Assembly: GCF_025118155.1 (NCBI RefSeq)
Contig: NW_026251407.1
Span: 62,001-126,000, forward strand
Direction: 5' to 3'
Origin: Cokeromyces recurvatus
Taxonomy: Eukaryota > Mucoromycota > Mucoromycetes > Mucorales > Mucoraceae
Length of the DNA: 64,000 nt
In this document: in pieces, positions 1 to 12,327 of the stretch
Layout: each line of letters begins with the position of its first letter
How positions within the stretch are numbered: position 1 is the first letter of the stretch
Made by a program: the position numbers and the translations under genes
Notes under the pieces: generated by a model
Seen by the model: only the letters and a program-made list of their open reading frames with translations
Told to the model about the DNA's origin: nothing
Database searches by the model: none

Positions 1-139
1 GGACCGAAAATTGTATCATGGTCGGACAATTACCGAGATATATGTTTTGATTTTTTTTTTTACATTGTGCTGTATATGACTAAGATAGCAAATCATGAAG
101 TGATAAATCCTCCTCTTCTCGCATATATCGCTAGTCGAA

Positions 140-651
140 ATGGTAAGGATAAAGGAAGATATTCATTAAAGAAGGAAACAGAAAAAAAAGATGGATTAAT
201 GTGTGACAGATGAAAAGAGAGAGTGAGAGTAAAAGAGCTTAAAAGGAAACCACCAATTATATGGATGTGATGGATAAACGAAAAAAAAAAGAGAGAGAGA
301 GAGAGATGGAGAAAACTTACAAAATTCAGATGATGATCTAGATTTCTAATTTAATCTTCATGCACATGTGTGTGTATACATGTATTTTTATTTTATTTTG
401 AATAGCCTTCTCAAAAGTCTTTCATCACCAAAGTCAAGCTTGGCAAGGCCAAGAAGCAAAACCGTCCTTTGCCTCACTGGTTCCGTATGAAGTCTGACAC
501 TAAGATTCGGTATGAAAGCATTTTTTTTTTTTTTTTATTTCGATATTTTTTTTTGAACTGATTTATTAATCACATTCTCCCTCTTTTTTTTTTTGCTCAT
601 AGTTGGAATGCCAAGAGACGTAACTGGCGTCACACCAAGTTGAACATCTAA
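140..651 (+). CDS. RPL39: 60S ribosomal protein eL39
   Basis: Structural protein of the large ribosomal subunit near the peptide exit tunnel. Three exons, 140-142, 406-509 and 603-651, encode 51 residues, the usual eL39 length. The protein starts MPSQKSFITKVKLGKAKKQN, contains the typical PHWFRMKSDTKIRWNAKRRNW core and ends HTKLNI. Exon 1 is only the ATG, followed directly by GTAAGG; intron 1 is 263 nt and intron 2 is 93 nt and splits an Arg codon. The start is fixed because the family needs Met-Pro-Ser and the reading frame upstream of 406 has no other start. The gene stands alone at the left edge; nothing unusual in the product. Confidence 0.95.
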
Positions 652-1644
652 GTTCACATCATTCTCGACTCGACTTGTTTTTCTTTTTTTCTTTGAAGAG
701 GGAAAATAATAAACAAAAAGGAAGAAATACTCCTTCATTCCTGAGTTTTTTTTTTTCGAAAATGAACCTTTATTTTTTGACGTCAAATGAAATGGAATGC
801 TATATTTTTTTTCACTTTTTAATTATTTGTTTAGACTGTATGATTTAGAGTAGAGATATAAATGTATATATTTGTGTGTGTGTGTGTGTGTGTATGTATG
901 TGTATGTATTATTTATGAATACATAAATAGCACAGAATAATGAAACGCGTATAAGCTTTTTTTTTGATAAAATTAATAAAGTATAACAAGCACAAAGTTA
1001 TAGATTCTGCACATAAGATTCATGTAAATATTCATTGTCTTGTACATAATAATATACTTTATCTTTGTAACTTTATAAAGAATATCATGAGATGATGTAA
1101 ATATGACAGAAAGGGAGAAGGGGAGATGATGTATGTGCATACAAGTCATTGTTATAAACATCTGTTTTCTTTTCATTAATATAAAGTTTGTTTGATTCTA
1201 TTTCTGTAATCTAAGCTTATCTCTTCTATATTAAAATACTAACATAAAGAAAATCTTAAAATTGTATGTAAATAATCTCTTATTCTGGTATGATCCGCAT
1301 GTATAAAAAAAAAAATTAGGGGGTAATAATAAAGGACAACTATAGAAGAGCTTCTAGGCCCTGATGATCAACATAACAAAATGATATTAATAAATACACG
1401 TCAAAAATAAAACCATAATACCATTAAACAAAGAAGCAGTATACATGTGCTTATATTTTGTAAATAACCTCCTTAATACTTGATATAAATATATACAAAT
1501 ATATGTATATGTATGTGTATGTGTATGTATATATATATATAGCTTGTCTTTTTTTTTCATATAATTCTAAATTATATATATTCTTTCTCTCTCTCTCTCT
1601 CTCTTTTTCTCTCTCCTATATATCTATTCTAGCATATATAAGAA
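652..1644. other. Intergenic, microsatellites only
   Basis: No gene recognised. The stretch holds the eL39 3' flank, a TG dinucleotide run at about 873-893 and a CT run at about 1586-1604 just ahead of the next gene. The short ORFs here are low-complexity and unsupported. Confidence 0.6.
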
Positions 1645-1888
1645 ATGGGTTATTTTGACTGCTATATAAATCAATATTACAACAACAACAGTGATACATC
1701 TAATAAAGTACATCATGTTAATATGGCATACGCTATTAAGCCATTAAACTTACAAGGTGGACAATGGTAAGTAAACAAAACATACAATATAGAATACATA
1801 TAGGGTTATTTAAACATCTATATACATATATAGTACTTGGTGTGGTAAATACGGTCATAAAAGAATATCATGTCCATTACTAAAATAA
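1645..1888 (+). CDS. Small CCHC zinc-knuckle protein
   Basis: Two exons, 1645-1766 and 1834-1888, give 58 residues. The intron (67 nt, GTAAGT...TATAG) splits the first Cys codon of the motif. The C-terminus reads CTWCGKYGHKRISCPLLK, which fits the zinc knuckle spacing C-x2-C-x4-H-x4-C exactly and would bind one zinc and probably single-stranded nucleic acid. The N-terminal 40 residues are Asn/Tyr-rich and not recognised. Splicing is what creates the complete knuckle, which argues for a real gene. It could also be the last exons of a longer gene whose upstream exons I cannot see, or a fragment of a retroelement gag; no other gag or pol sequence is nearby. Function beyond zinc and nucleic acid binding is unknown. 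Confidence 0.55.
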
Positions 1889-2226
1889 GTCTTGACATAT
1901 TTATATGTAAATATTATTTCTTTTTTTTTACACGTTCTTTTCTTTAATTCCTCTCCTTCTATTACTACTGTACTCTTTATATGACCAACATCTTTAATAT
2001 TCCACAACAAATACGCGCACTTTGTTTATTAAACAAACAAAAAAAAGCATATACTATGTATTAACAAAGAAGCTTCCTTTATGTTTATGTTTTATGCTTT
2101 ATTTTTTGTATACTTTCTCCCTCTTATTCTTTCTTTAACAAAAAGTTATAAATACATATATATTTTTTTTTCGAATTAAAATGCATTTTTTGATAATTAT
2201 ATCTTTATAGTCCTATAAAGAAGGCC

Positions 2227-2261
<35 letters not shown>

Positions 2262-2400
2262 GAGAAAATAGCTTTCTTGGTTTTTTTTTTTTTACTATTA
2301 ATAAATGTGGATCCCCTTTTTTTTTTTTTGTTGGCTAAAATAATTTACACAAAAAAACAGCGATCAAATTCTAAAAAAGAATATTTTTTCTTTTTTCTGT
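1889..2400. other. Intergenic, T-rich promoter-like stretch
   Basis: No gene seen. Two long T tracts (about 2229-2260 and 2280-2294) precede the next ATG, as is common ahead of genes in this window. Confidence 0.5.
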
Positions 2401-2853
2401 ATGGATGACAGAATAGAATCAAGATTAGAGGTTGGTAAACGACCTTCACGTCAACGTCGTCATTTACCTATACCTATGACTTCTGCAACACAAACGAGTC
2501 GCACGATTCAAACTAAACATGATGTACCTTTACTTGACATGTCCCTTAATGAAACAAATGCAACCGCCACTACAGAAAGTCAACCACTCGTCCATGTTGC
2601 TCCTGTGATCAATAACCGTAAAAGGAAACAAAATGGAAAGAATAATAATGTTCTTGATAAAAAAGTAGATACCCCATCTTTACATCCTAAAGAAAGAGCT
2701 CGTCAATTTGTAAAAGAGGCTACAGTTAAAAATGATAGAAAGAGAAAACGACTGATTTGGATTCTAAGTATAATTTGGATGATGTTTATTATCTATCGTA
2801 TTTATAACAGAGTAATTCTCAATCTAAGCTGGAATTTTTTCTTTTTTTCCTGA
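2401..2853 (+). CDS. Uncharacterised basic protein with C-terminal membrane helix
   Basis: Single exon, 150 residues. The first 110 residues are polar and disordered-looking, with several Arg/Lys clusters (GKRPSRQRRH, NRKRKQNGK, KNDRKRKR). A hydrophobic segment follows at about residues 118-140 (RLIWILSIIWMMFIIYRIY), so the protein looks tail-anchored, with the basic N-terminal part facing the cytosol. The last residues (WNFFFFS) run into a T tract and may be an end effect. I do not recognise a family. The downstream neighbour is convergent. It is supported as a gene by length, a T-rich upstream region and non-repetitive composition, but no homology was tested. Confidence 0.5.
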   Translation: MDDRIESRLEVGKRPSRQRRHLPIPMTSATQTSRTIQTKHDVPLLDMSLNETNATATTESQPLVHVAPVINNRKRKQNGKNNNVLDKKVDTPSLHPKERARQFVKEATVKNDRKRKRLIWILSIIWMMFIIYRIYNRVILNLSWNFFFFS

Positions 2854-3003
2854 CAAGACAATGATTTTCTAAAGTGGGCGAGAGGGTTTATTACCGTAAC
2901 TCATTAATCCCGTATATTATGTGTATATATAATGGACTTGACAATTAAATTTATTATTAAATAAAAGTTTAAAATTTTTTGAAATATCAATTAGAGTTAT
3001 TTG

Positions 3004-3045
<42 letters not shown>

Positions 3046-3330
3046 TTTAGAGCACATCATTGCAATATTTTCAACTGTAGACATGTTAAACATATAGTAT
3101 TCCTAGTAAACAATACTGAGCTATTTGACTTGGAATAATAAGGCAGTAAGACAAAAAAATAAGTTATATTGAAATATGCCGCTTCCTTTTTCTTTTCTTT
3201 TCTTTTTTTTTTTAGCTTCCTATTATTCTCACTTATAAGCCTAACCCAGGCGATTTTTTTTATATAATCAAGATCTTTATTTTTTTTTATTATACAATAA
3301 ATAATCGAATTGATCAAGCTTATAAATATT
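2854..3330. other. Convergent intergenic region with A39 tract
   Basis: This lies between two converging genes. An uninterrupted run of 39 A occupies 3004-3042. No coding sequence is supported. Confidence 0.6.
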
Positions 3331-4077
3331 TTAAATGGTATCTTTTGAGAAGGGATGGTATTGTTGCTGTTGTTGGTTGAGCATTTTAATTTCACGAATC
3401 TTTAACATCATTGAACCATAATTATCATAATAACGTTTTAATTCAGTCACATTTAATGTTATATCCAGTGAGAATAAATGAATTGGATGTATTAAGCCCT
3501 GATAGGATTCCCATCTATCCTTTTCATACGCTGACATTATATTATTAGTGTCAACGATTGCCTTTTCATCTATTGTATAGCCATATCCTTGCCATAAAAT
3601 AGTCATGCTATCTTTATTGTACACTATCTCTAATGTATGATCATATTCTATTGATTGCACTTTTTTCTTCTTTTGCCCTTCTTCTTCTTCTTCCTCTGAA
3701 TGAGGTTTGTCGTTGTTTGCTACTAACACGCCACCCAACGATTCTGAAAGCTCCGAGGTAACTAAAACTGGGACAAGCATGTTACCCTCTTTCGATGTCA
3801 TACTATGTGGAGCTGCATATAAGACAGATGCTAAAGAATGTCGAATAGAACGACGAATATCCTTTATCTCTGCTGTTTGAATCGTCTTATTCGTTGATTT
3901 TACATAAAGACTTTTTGATTTTTGAGATCGTCTACTTTGATGATGTGGCTCTTTATCATAGTCTTTTGAATCACCTTTTGTTGATGTTTGTTGCTTTGGA
4001 ACAGAGTTATTGTTATTAAAAGAAAACGCTCTTCCAAAACTAGCAAAGGAAAATCGTTTAGGTTTTATTGATTCCAT
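3331..4077 (-). CDS. Uncharacterised 248-residue protein
   Basis: Single exon, 248 residues starting MESIKPKRFSFASFGRAF. I chose the ATG at 4077 rather than the longer frame up to 4197 because a pyrimidine-rich tract, typical of promoters here, sits directly upstream of 4077, and the extension is low-complexity Ser/Phe. The first 80 residues are Ser/Lys/Gln-rich and probably disordered; there is a short Glu run and a Lys run near residue 145. The C-terminal 100 residues look folded (DSMTILWQGYGYTIDEKAIV and an RYYDNYGSMMLKIREI helix) and end in a Gln5 tract. No family was recognised and no signal peptide or membrane helix is visible. Function unknown. Confidence 0.6.
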   Translation of the reverse strand: MESIKPKRFSFASFGRAFSFNNNNSVPKQQTSTKGDSKDYDKEPHHQSRRSQKSKSLYVKSTNKTIQTAEIKDIRRSIRHSLASVLYAAPHSMTSKEGNMLVPVLVTSELSESLGGVLVANNDKPHSEEEEEEGQKKKKVQSIEYDHTLEIVYNKDSMTILWQGYGYTIDEKAIVDTNNIMSAYEKDRWESYQGLIHPIHLFSLDITLNVTELKRYYDNYGSMMLKIREIKMLNQQQQQYHPFSKDTI

Positions 4078-6008
4078 AACAAAAAAAAAAAGAAAAGAAA
4101 GGAAAGGAAAAGAAGGGGAGTAAGTTGTTTTAAAGAGTGATGATGATGATGAAGGAAAACTTTTTTTTTTTCGCTGAAGTGGTATATCGTGTAACACTTT
4201 GTTTTACTAAATTAATGTAATTATAACGTGATTATTGGTTTGTTGCATGTGCGAATTCAGGCACTTTTTTTTTTTGTGCTGTCTGTTAATAGATGTATTA
4301 TTATACATTATTTTATAGATTAAAGTTATTATATCAACAGTGAAGAAGACTCTATTGCATATAAATATAAATTTATCTACTATAACCTTGATGATTGATT
4401 ATACCAAACCTCTCTTTGTAAATACTAATAATAATAAAGAAAGAAAGAAAGAAAGGAAAAGCACAGTAGTTTACCCAAATGATGAACAGTACTGCACAAG
4501 GAATTATAAACAACATGATTTTTATCAAGTTGACCGGATATCCGCCAAATAATAAACATAGAACAAAATGATATATCTTTACTAAACGATGGTTATCAAG
4601 ACATTGCCTAGTTTCTTTTGATATTTATTATTCTAAAGAGAATCTTCGACTGCTGATTATCTTTTTTTTTTTTGGCCCTGATAATATAAAGTCAATGTAA
4701 AATAGGTTTGTCTGGGTTGAATTGAAAAAAAAAGGTACAAAGAGATGAATATGTTAGAGTGTTAGCCAGATCATTATTGTATTCAGTATAGAATACATTC
4801 CATACACACACACATAGTCAGTTATAATTATGTAATAATGATCTATTTTTCTTTATATATTTGTATATACTAGGTAATCGTAATAAGAGAGGCATAGAAT
4901 GGAAAAGAAAATAATGTCGAGGAAATGTGAGTCAGCATATGATATAACTAAACACTCTATGTTTTATTAACTAACAATGACCAATGATGTATGTAATGCT
5001 TTGGATATTATGAATTCCCATTCATACTTTAGTAGTAAATAATATTTGCTAATGCAAGTCTTTTTTTTTTTTTTCTTTTTGTCTTCTTGGAAACGTGGAA
5101 CATATTTATATTGAGTAGTTGTAGACTATGAGTTTGGCTTAATGATTTCCTTGTAGAATCATTCAGATATCTATTTTAGGGTTGCAACAGCGATTTTTTC
5201 AATGACTTGACATGTTAATTGCGTTATATCAATCAATACACATTTCACACGCTTCTTCTGCTTATTCAAAAGTAATGTTATTAACTCTTGAATAAACTTC
5301 TTAATGCTACCTTCCTAAAAAAGAAAATGGATTCTTCTCTAAATAAGCAATAGTATGTGTTGTATTGACATGTTTCTTGTAGTAATCATTTTTCATTAGA
5401 GTCCTAAACCATTCGACACTAATTATTATTTGGATATGCAGCACACAAAAAGAAAATGATATAAGCTGCTGACATTGAAAGTTATGATGTTGTTTGTTGG
5501 AAAATTCTGTGGCAAATTTGACAAAGTACAAAATAGTTTTTTTTTATTAGTCCGCTATCTCGATAAAAGGAATATGATTGGTTAACTGTCATATTCCATG
5601 ATATGACAATGACATGTAGAAAATACATTTCCATGAAGAAGATATATATTATATCTAACAAAAGCATAAATCTGTAAATGTACTTTTTTATATCCTGCAT
5701 ATAAACCTTTTGCTTCAAGATAATGTCAAATCTGCAAGACTTGTTGTATATGACGATATAAAAGTGCATGTCACTTTTTTTTTTTTATTTATTTTTTATT
5801 TATTTATTTTATTTTTTTCGTTGTTGTTGATTGTTGTTCTTCTACTACTATTTTTTTTTTTTTTAATGAAACATTTATAAATAAAAGACAGACAGTATCA
5901 AGTAAAACACTCCTTTTTTCTTTATTTCTTTCTATATAAATATTTAGATATATATACATATACATACATATACACATATATTCTTTAATTTGAAGTATCT
6001 TTACTACA
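4078..6008. other. Intergenic, no gene recognised
   Basis: About 1.9 kb between divergent genes. It contains a GAAA microsatellite at about 4437-4456 and several A/T tracts. The ORFs in both strands are short and AT-biased, lack recognisable motifs, and were not called. The part next to 6009 is TATA-rich and is likely the promoter of the PKA gene. Confidence 0.5.
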
Positions 6009-7708
6009 ATGCCAACTATGATTAGTAAATTTATTGACAAGGCAAAACCTAGGTTTTCCTTTCATAATCATAGAGCAAATAGTCATTCGAGTAATAATGA
6101 CAGCCATAGCAGTAGCAAATTTCATCTAAGTAATCCTTTACCCAATACACATCTATTTGGATATAAAGACGATACAAAGGATAATTATATTGAGCCACCT
6201 CCAAGTAATTAAAATAATAATATAAGAGGATAACTATTAAAAAAAAAAAAGAAAAGAAATTCATCATTTTATATATATATATAATACTAGTTGCTCCAAC
6301 TGAGACTAAACCGATAAAAGAGAATATAGCTGCACAAACATCAAATATATCTACACCACCAACTACTCCAAAAAAAGGTAAAAATAAAATGTATATATAC
6401 ATATATAAATATATATATGTACGTATGTATGTATGTATGTACGTATGTATGCATGTATCTTACATCATATATTAGAATCTATATCTTCTTCTGAGCAACA
6501 TACAAATGGTGATGACGATACAATACTAACTGACAAACAACATCCATCTTCGTCATCTAGTTCCGTTGAACAAGTACTAGATGATTCCGATGTCACACGT
6601 CCTCATTGTCAAATGAAATTGACCAATTTCAATTTACATCGAACTCTTGGTACAGGTTCATTTGGACGAGTTCATCTTGTTCAGTCCAAAATAAATAAAC
6701 ATTATTATGCATTAAAAGTACTCAAGAAAGCAGAAATTGTAAAACTAAAACAAGTGGAACATACTAATAACGAACATTCAATTCTTATCAGTGTCCAACA
6801 TCCTTTTATCGTTAATCTTTGGGGTAGTTTTCAAGACTGTGCCAACTTGTATATGGTCATGGATTATATACCCGGTGGTGAATTATTTTCATATTTGAGA
6901 AAATCAAAGGTAACCATGTTTCTTATTTATTTGCATTCAATTCCTTATTGACGGGATTACACTTGTATTAGAAATTCTCCAATGATGTAGCGCGATTTTA
7001 TGCAGGAGAAGTTTTATTAGCTATTGCTTATTTACATAGTAAAAATGTGATTTATCGTGATTTAAAACCAGAGAATTTACTTTTAGATGCGCATGGACAT
7101 ATCAAGATAACAGACTTTGGATTTGCAAAAATAGTACCTGATATTACATGGACATTATGTGGTACACCAGATTATCTTGCACCAGAAATTATTCAAACAA
7201 AAGGATATGGCAAAGCAGCAGATTATTGGGCATTGGGTGTCCTTATATTTGAAATGCTTGCAGGGTCTGTATATCCCTACCACCATAATATATATATATA
7301 TGTGTGTATATATATAGTATGTCTAATCTTTTACATATATACATCTTTAGTTATCCTCCATTTTACGATGATAATCAATTTAAACTATATGAAAAAATCT
7401 TAACCACACAACCAAAATACCCTTCGTCCATGGATTCAGCGGCCAAGGACTTGCTAAAGCATTTACTTACACCAGATCTAAGTCAACGTTATGGTAATCT
7501 AAAACGAGGTTATCATGATATTTGTGAGCATAAATGGTTTTCTTCACTTGATTTTGAAAAACTGATTCAAAGAAAGATTAAGCCACCGCATATTCCTCAT
7601 CTAAAAGGTGAAGGAGATACTAGTAACTTTGATAAATATCCTGAAGATATACATCCTTATGGTATTCCTCAAGAAGATCCTTATCGAGATCAATTTCCTG
7701 ATTTTTAA
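6009..7708 (+). CDS. cAMP-dependent protein kinase catalytic subunit
   Basis: Ser/Thr kinase that phosphorylates targets when cAMP releases it from the regulatory subunit. Five exons (6009-6204, 6291-6377, 6476-6909, 6972-7264, 7351-7708) give 455 residues. The first ~140 residues are Ser/His-rich and disordered. The kinase domain has the glycine loop GTGSFGRV (about 153-160), ALK lysine (about 175), [10 protein letters not shown] with catalytic Asp about 269, DFGFAK, and the activation segment [14 protein letters not shown] with Thr about 300 for PDK1-type phosphorylation. [17 protein letters not shown] and [18 protein letters not shown] are PKA signatures. The C-tail ends in FPDF, the hydrophobic FxxF motif. 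All introns are short GT-AG and phases agree. It could only be confused with other AGC kinases, and the tail makes PKA clear. Confidence 0.93.
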
Positions 7709-7904
7709 AGGGGGAAAAAAAACCCCCCTCCCAATAACAATGCATTTAAAGAGTAATGTTAAAAATAAAGAAGGTTATAAATTTGTACATAATATTAGAT
7801 TTGTGGGTAGTATGATTACATTACAATGGTGATGGGGAACCCTTTTTTTATATTATATATACAGGAAAACTTTTTTTCTGTAGAGTTTTATCTCTGAGTC
7901 GGTT

Positions 7905-7942
<38 letters not shown>

Positions 7943-10900
7943 GGCAAATTCACTTTTATTAAATCATTACAAACTTCCAATAAATAAGACTAATAAAAAG
8001 CATTATTAAAAGACACTTTTTTCAAGAGATTTCCTTCCTTATCGCTTTAATAGCTGCTTTATATTCCCTTCGTCACTTGTAAAGACTTTCCTTTTTTTTT
8101 TCCTTTCACTTTTTGCGTACCAATATTGATTTTTATTACTGAAAAACAAGAAAATCTTTTGATTGCTTTATCTTCTTTTATTATTAGAAAATTAGTTGTT
8201 ATAAAATATATTTAATTCTACAATGTTTATAATTATTGATTTTTTTTTTGATAAAGATCGAGAAGGCCGTAGATATAAAGAAAGAGGAGAAGAGCAGGAG
8301 AACCCTATTTCTTGTCTTTTGTGTTTGCATATCCAAGTATCAATAAAGTGTATGTTTATACTGCTGATAAAGTAGATCAAAATGCAGTAACGAGAAGAGG
8401 GAATAAGAAATAGACTCAAATACCATTCAACAAACTAGTCTTGCAAAGTATGATTGAATTTCGAACTGCTTGAATACTAACAAAAAAAAAAAAAGGATAA
8501 TATCTTGTGCTATAAAGAAATGAGAAATATATACAAGTACAGTAATGAGAATGCTAAGTTATGCTTAAAACACTGATATGTTTGCTGTTGGATATGACGC
8601 AGTTATAAAGTATAGTAGCAATAAAATCAGTAGTTTCATAAAAAGGAGTAACTAGTACACGTACCCCATATTGCTATATACATATATACATATATATATA
8701 TAAAAGATATGAGAGAGGCTTAACATTTTAAAGATAGTTATTGAATATGGCCTATTATTGGGTTTGGTATATCAAAATGAAAGTTATCTAATATATTATT
8801 GTGTTAATTTAGCAACTCCCTTCTTGAAGGATTCATCTGCATTTTATTTATTTATTTAAAATCTTTGTTTGAAAAAAAGATAGCTCTTGAGAGAATTTAT
8901 CTAATATTGACAAACATATTCGGAGATTTCAATTGCAGATATTATTCTCTGGCTCCTTTTATCATAACGGGAATAGATGAGTGTAGTTTATGATTTAAAC
9001 AAATCATTCAAACCACGTGTAAATGCATCCAATTCCTTATAAATGATATTGAGATTCATTCCAATTAGTTATACAAGTCAATTAGAGAGAAGGGACGATT
9101 GTTAGCTCAATCATATATAATTGAATCATGCTATATCTAAATATCATTCATTGATAGTTGATATGTGTAATTATTATTAAAGCTAAATATGGGATATATC
9201 CCGAAATTGTATTATAATTCATACCTGTAGTTACTTTTGTGAGAATACAATTGAATGTCTTTTAAATAATTAGCTACTGGAAGATATATATGTATATTTA
9301 TATAACAAAAAAGTAAATGCAATAATAATTAATTGGTTTTATCTCTTTTTTTTTTAAAAAAAAAATAGTCTGGATCTGTTTCATTTATGGATATTTTATT
9401 ATTAAAGATATACCAGTCAATTCCAATGCAAAGTATAGTCATATATATGTATATATACTTATATAAAAATCATACGCGTATATTACGACATTATATTTGC
9501 TTCTTCTTCCTTTTATTACCATTAGTATTTTATTGATATTTTAAACATCAATTAACGTGTCTGTACTCTAGTTTCAAATTATTGATATACATCTATATGT
9601 GTAAGTTGCGCTTTTAAAATATCGTAATTTTTTCAACTGTCATTCACAATGATGAAATAATTCGAGAGCCACTGACAAGAGTAGGAATATCAAACTCTTC
9701 CCCATCCCCCTCTTTTTTTTTTCTTCAAATATAAACATATAAACTGGATCTAATTTATTTTTTCTTGACTAGAAAAAAAGAACAATCAATCTTCTATTCT
9801 AAAGCTAGAAAGATGGATGGATATAACAAGACTGCATAAACAAATCCATTTATGTAAAGCTGATTGTAAATTACGGGATTATTCTTGTAGTCACCCCACA
9901 CAATATTTTCATATCAAGTTTTTTTTCTTTTATAGTAAAATAAATGAAGCCGTATTGTTAGTAAGCTTATTTAAAGTTTTTATTCATCATCATCTTCTTC
10001 TTCTTCCGTTTGCAAATAAAGTTTAATAAAACTATCTCCACAGGGAAGAGGGGGGTAGAGGGAGGAATTTTTTTTATTTAACTTTGTTGAGTAAAAAAAG
10101 TTCTATAGCCACTAATACGCATATATATTTTACTCTGCTATTGATAATGTATTTGATTATTATCAATACTATATCAAAATAGAAGCTTATCATGATTCAT
10201 ACCTGTCTTATTTTTATTTAGAGTTATACAGAGTTTAACTATATGCTTTTTTTTTAAAAAAAAAAAGAAAAAGAAGGTCTATATATCTATAAAATAAAGG
10301 TTGATCGCATTTTATAGTCGCTCTTCTTTATCTTCAATAATTTCTTGCTGTTTTACCCTTTACACCTAATGTTTGTAAGTCATGAAATCAGCGTACTCAT
10401 ATTATTACTTCCTCTGACAATACTATTCAGTGAGAAATATGAATTACTAATATCACGTCATTATGTATGTTTAGTATTAGGTTCCTAGTAAATTTATCTC
10501 TTTAAGGTTATCAACAGTACTATTAAACTCAAGTATGAGCGTAATACATCCAACGAGAGAATAGTTTTATTTCATAAATCAATTACTGCTTTGCTATATT
10601 CGTTCTGAGTTATTTGAAAAGTACAGGCAACTATTAGTTGGTAAAAGCAATGCATTTTAGTGATCAGCAGATAAAAAAGTGAATTCTAAAATGAATTTAT
10701 TACAAGCAATTGTTTTACTTTTGAATAAACTAATGTTAGACTATGAAGTTGTCATACTAAAAGGCAACCCAAGTCATTACATTGAAGGTGTTTTTTTTTA
10801 AGGGGAAGGAGGGTTTGTATAAGTTACTCTACCTCGAGATTTTTACCTTTTTTTTGGAATGATTTAAAGTTAATTACTAATAAATAAATGTTCATAATTC

Positions 10901-12327
10901 ATTTCGTTAGCATATGCTCTTTAGCAATTAAATAGGATTAATTATAATAAGAGTTAAGATATTATTATTATTATCTTTTTTTTTTTTATGTAATATATAG
11001 GATTTCTTGTAAATGTGAAACTTTCTTCTGTGATTGTTATACAAATAAAAATTACAATATTCTGTAATTTTAGAATATTTTTATTTTCAGTATTATATAT
11101 ACTCTGAACGCTGACACTGATTTGATGAAGAACTATTGAAAGGCATATCATAATTCTCATCTTAATATATGACACTCTTGGAGAACTTTTTTTTTTTTTT
11201 TTTTTGTTAATTCAGAAAGTTTATTGCCTTTATTTTGGAAACAGAGGATCGCCGGGGCTGAATAATTTGACAGTTGAATAATACATATTAAAAAAAAAAC
11301 AAAAAAAAAAAAAAGCTCAATAGATTTTACAACAACAAGTATAAGATATAGTGTAGAACATAAAATTATCTACAGCTGAGTCTATTCATTTCGAGGCTTA
11401 TTCTCTTCTATTTAAGAATTTAAAAGATACTAATTCAAAAAGCTTGCTGTTGAATCATGCCAATCAGTTGCTGTTCTGGAAGATAGATTGGATATATTTT
11501 TATACTGAAAAAGTTTGGAAAAGACATCAAGAAGATAATAAAATACAAACAATATTATTGTTTTTTTATGTTCAGCAAAATTCCCGATAGAAGGACTAAC
11601 AGCAATTCATAATAATGTCTAACTTTATTACCACTTAAAAAATCGTCTAATTTTAACTCTAAATTATTGCTTTAAAACATCCTCCTTCATCCCGAAGGAG
11701 AAGGTTTTAGTTCTTGTGACTCTCTCTCCCCCCCCAACCAGGGCAAACGTAGCATATTTAAGACACTTCGGTTGTTTAAAATAAAATTAAAGTTTGTTTA
11801 AACGCATATTATTGGTTGTATTATGTAATACTCACCCAAAACATAAATATTTGTATATTTATATACATTAAACACCTGTAAAAATGCAAATTTTCATAGA
11901 AAAGGAAAAAAAAAAGAGAGTTTATTATATAATAGACTTTATTATTATAAAGTTAAAAACTTTAAATATAACATAGTTTTTTTTTTTTTTTTGAAAAGAA
12001 GTTGTTATTTTTGTTGACAGGATTTATCTTTTAAAATTATAAATTACGATAGACGGTGACGTGTCACACATATTTTGGCGGGAAGAAATGAATACCTATT
12101 TTGTAAAATAATAATAATAATAATAATAATTTTTTCACGCGTCGTCTAAGTCTAAAGAGTTCAACTAGTTGAGCATATTCAATACATAAAAAAAAAAAAA
12201 AAAGAGAAAGAGAGCGAAAGGAAGAGAAACAACGTATGTTATTACAACAGTCTATTATATGTTCTAAATTTATTATTATATTTATTTTAATCATTGTACA
12301 GCATATTTCTTTATTATTAAAATCATA
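7709..12327. other. Gene-poor stretch with one LINE-tail relic
   Basis: About 4.6 kb with no supported gene. It has an A34 tract at 7907-7940, many smaller A/T runs and an ATA trinucleotide run near 12108-12130. The only structured feature is the LINE 3'-tail-like segment at 11661-11790, listed separately. The ORFs present are short and AT-driven. The 200 bp before 12328 should include the ALG8 promoter. Confidence 0.5.
11661..11790 (+). repeat. Relic resembling the LINE 3' tail
   Basis: Three blocks match, in order and at similar spacing, the 3' untranslated end of the LINE at 30168-32656: CATCCCGAAGG-type hairpin (about 11689) against 32531, ACCAGGGCAAACGTAGCAT (about 11738) against 32576, and TTTAAAATAAAATT (about 11774) against 32630. 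No reverse transcriptase coding is visible upstream, so this would be a strongly 5'-truncated, diverged copy. Short AT-rich matches can arise by chance; the middle block is the convincing one. Confidence 0.4.

Noticed and set aside
5307..5769. Overlapping ORFs on the minus strand upstream of the PKA gene
   Set aside because: Short, AT-driven composition, no motif, no plausible splice structure.
12064..12294. 76-codon frame on the minus strand before ALG8
   Set aside because: Built from ATA and A-run repeats with no complexity; lies in the probable promoter.
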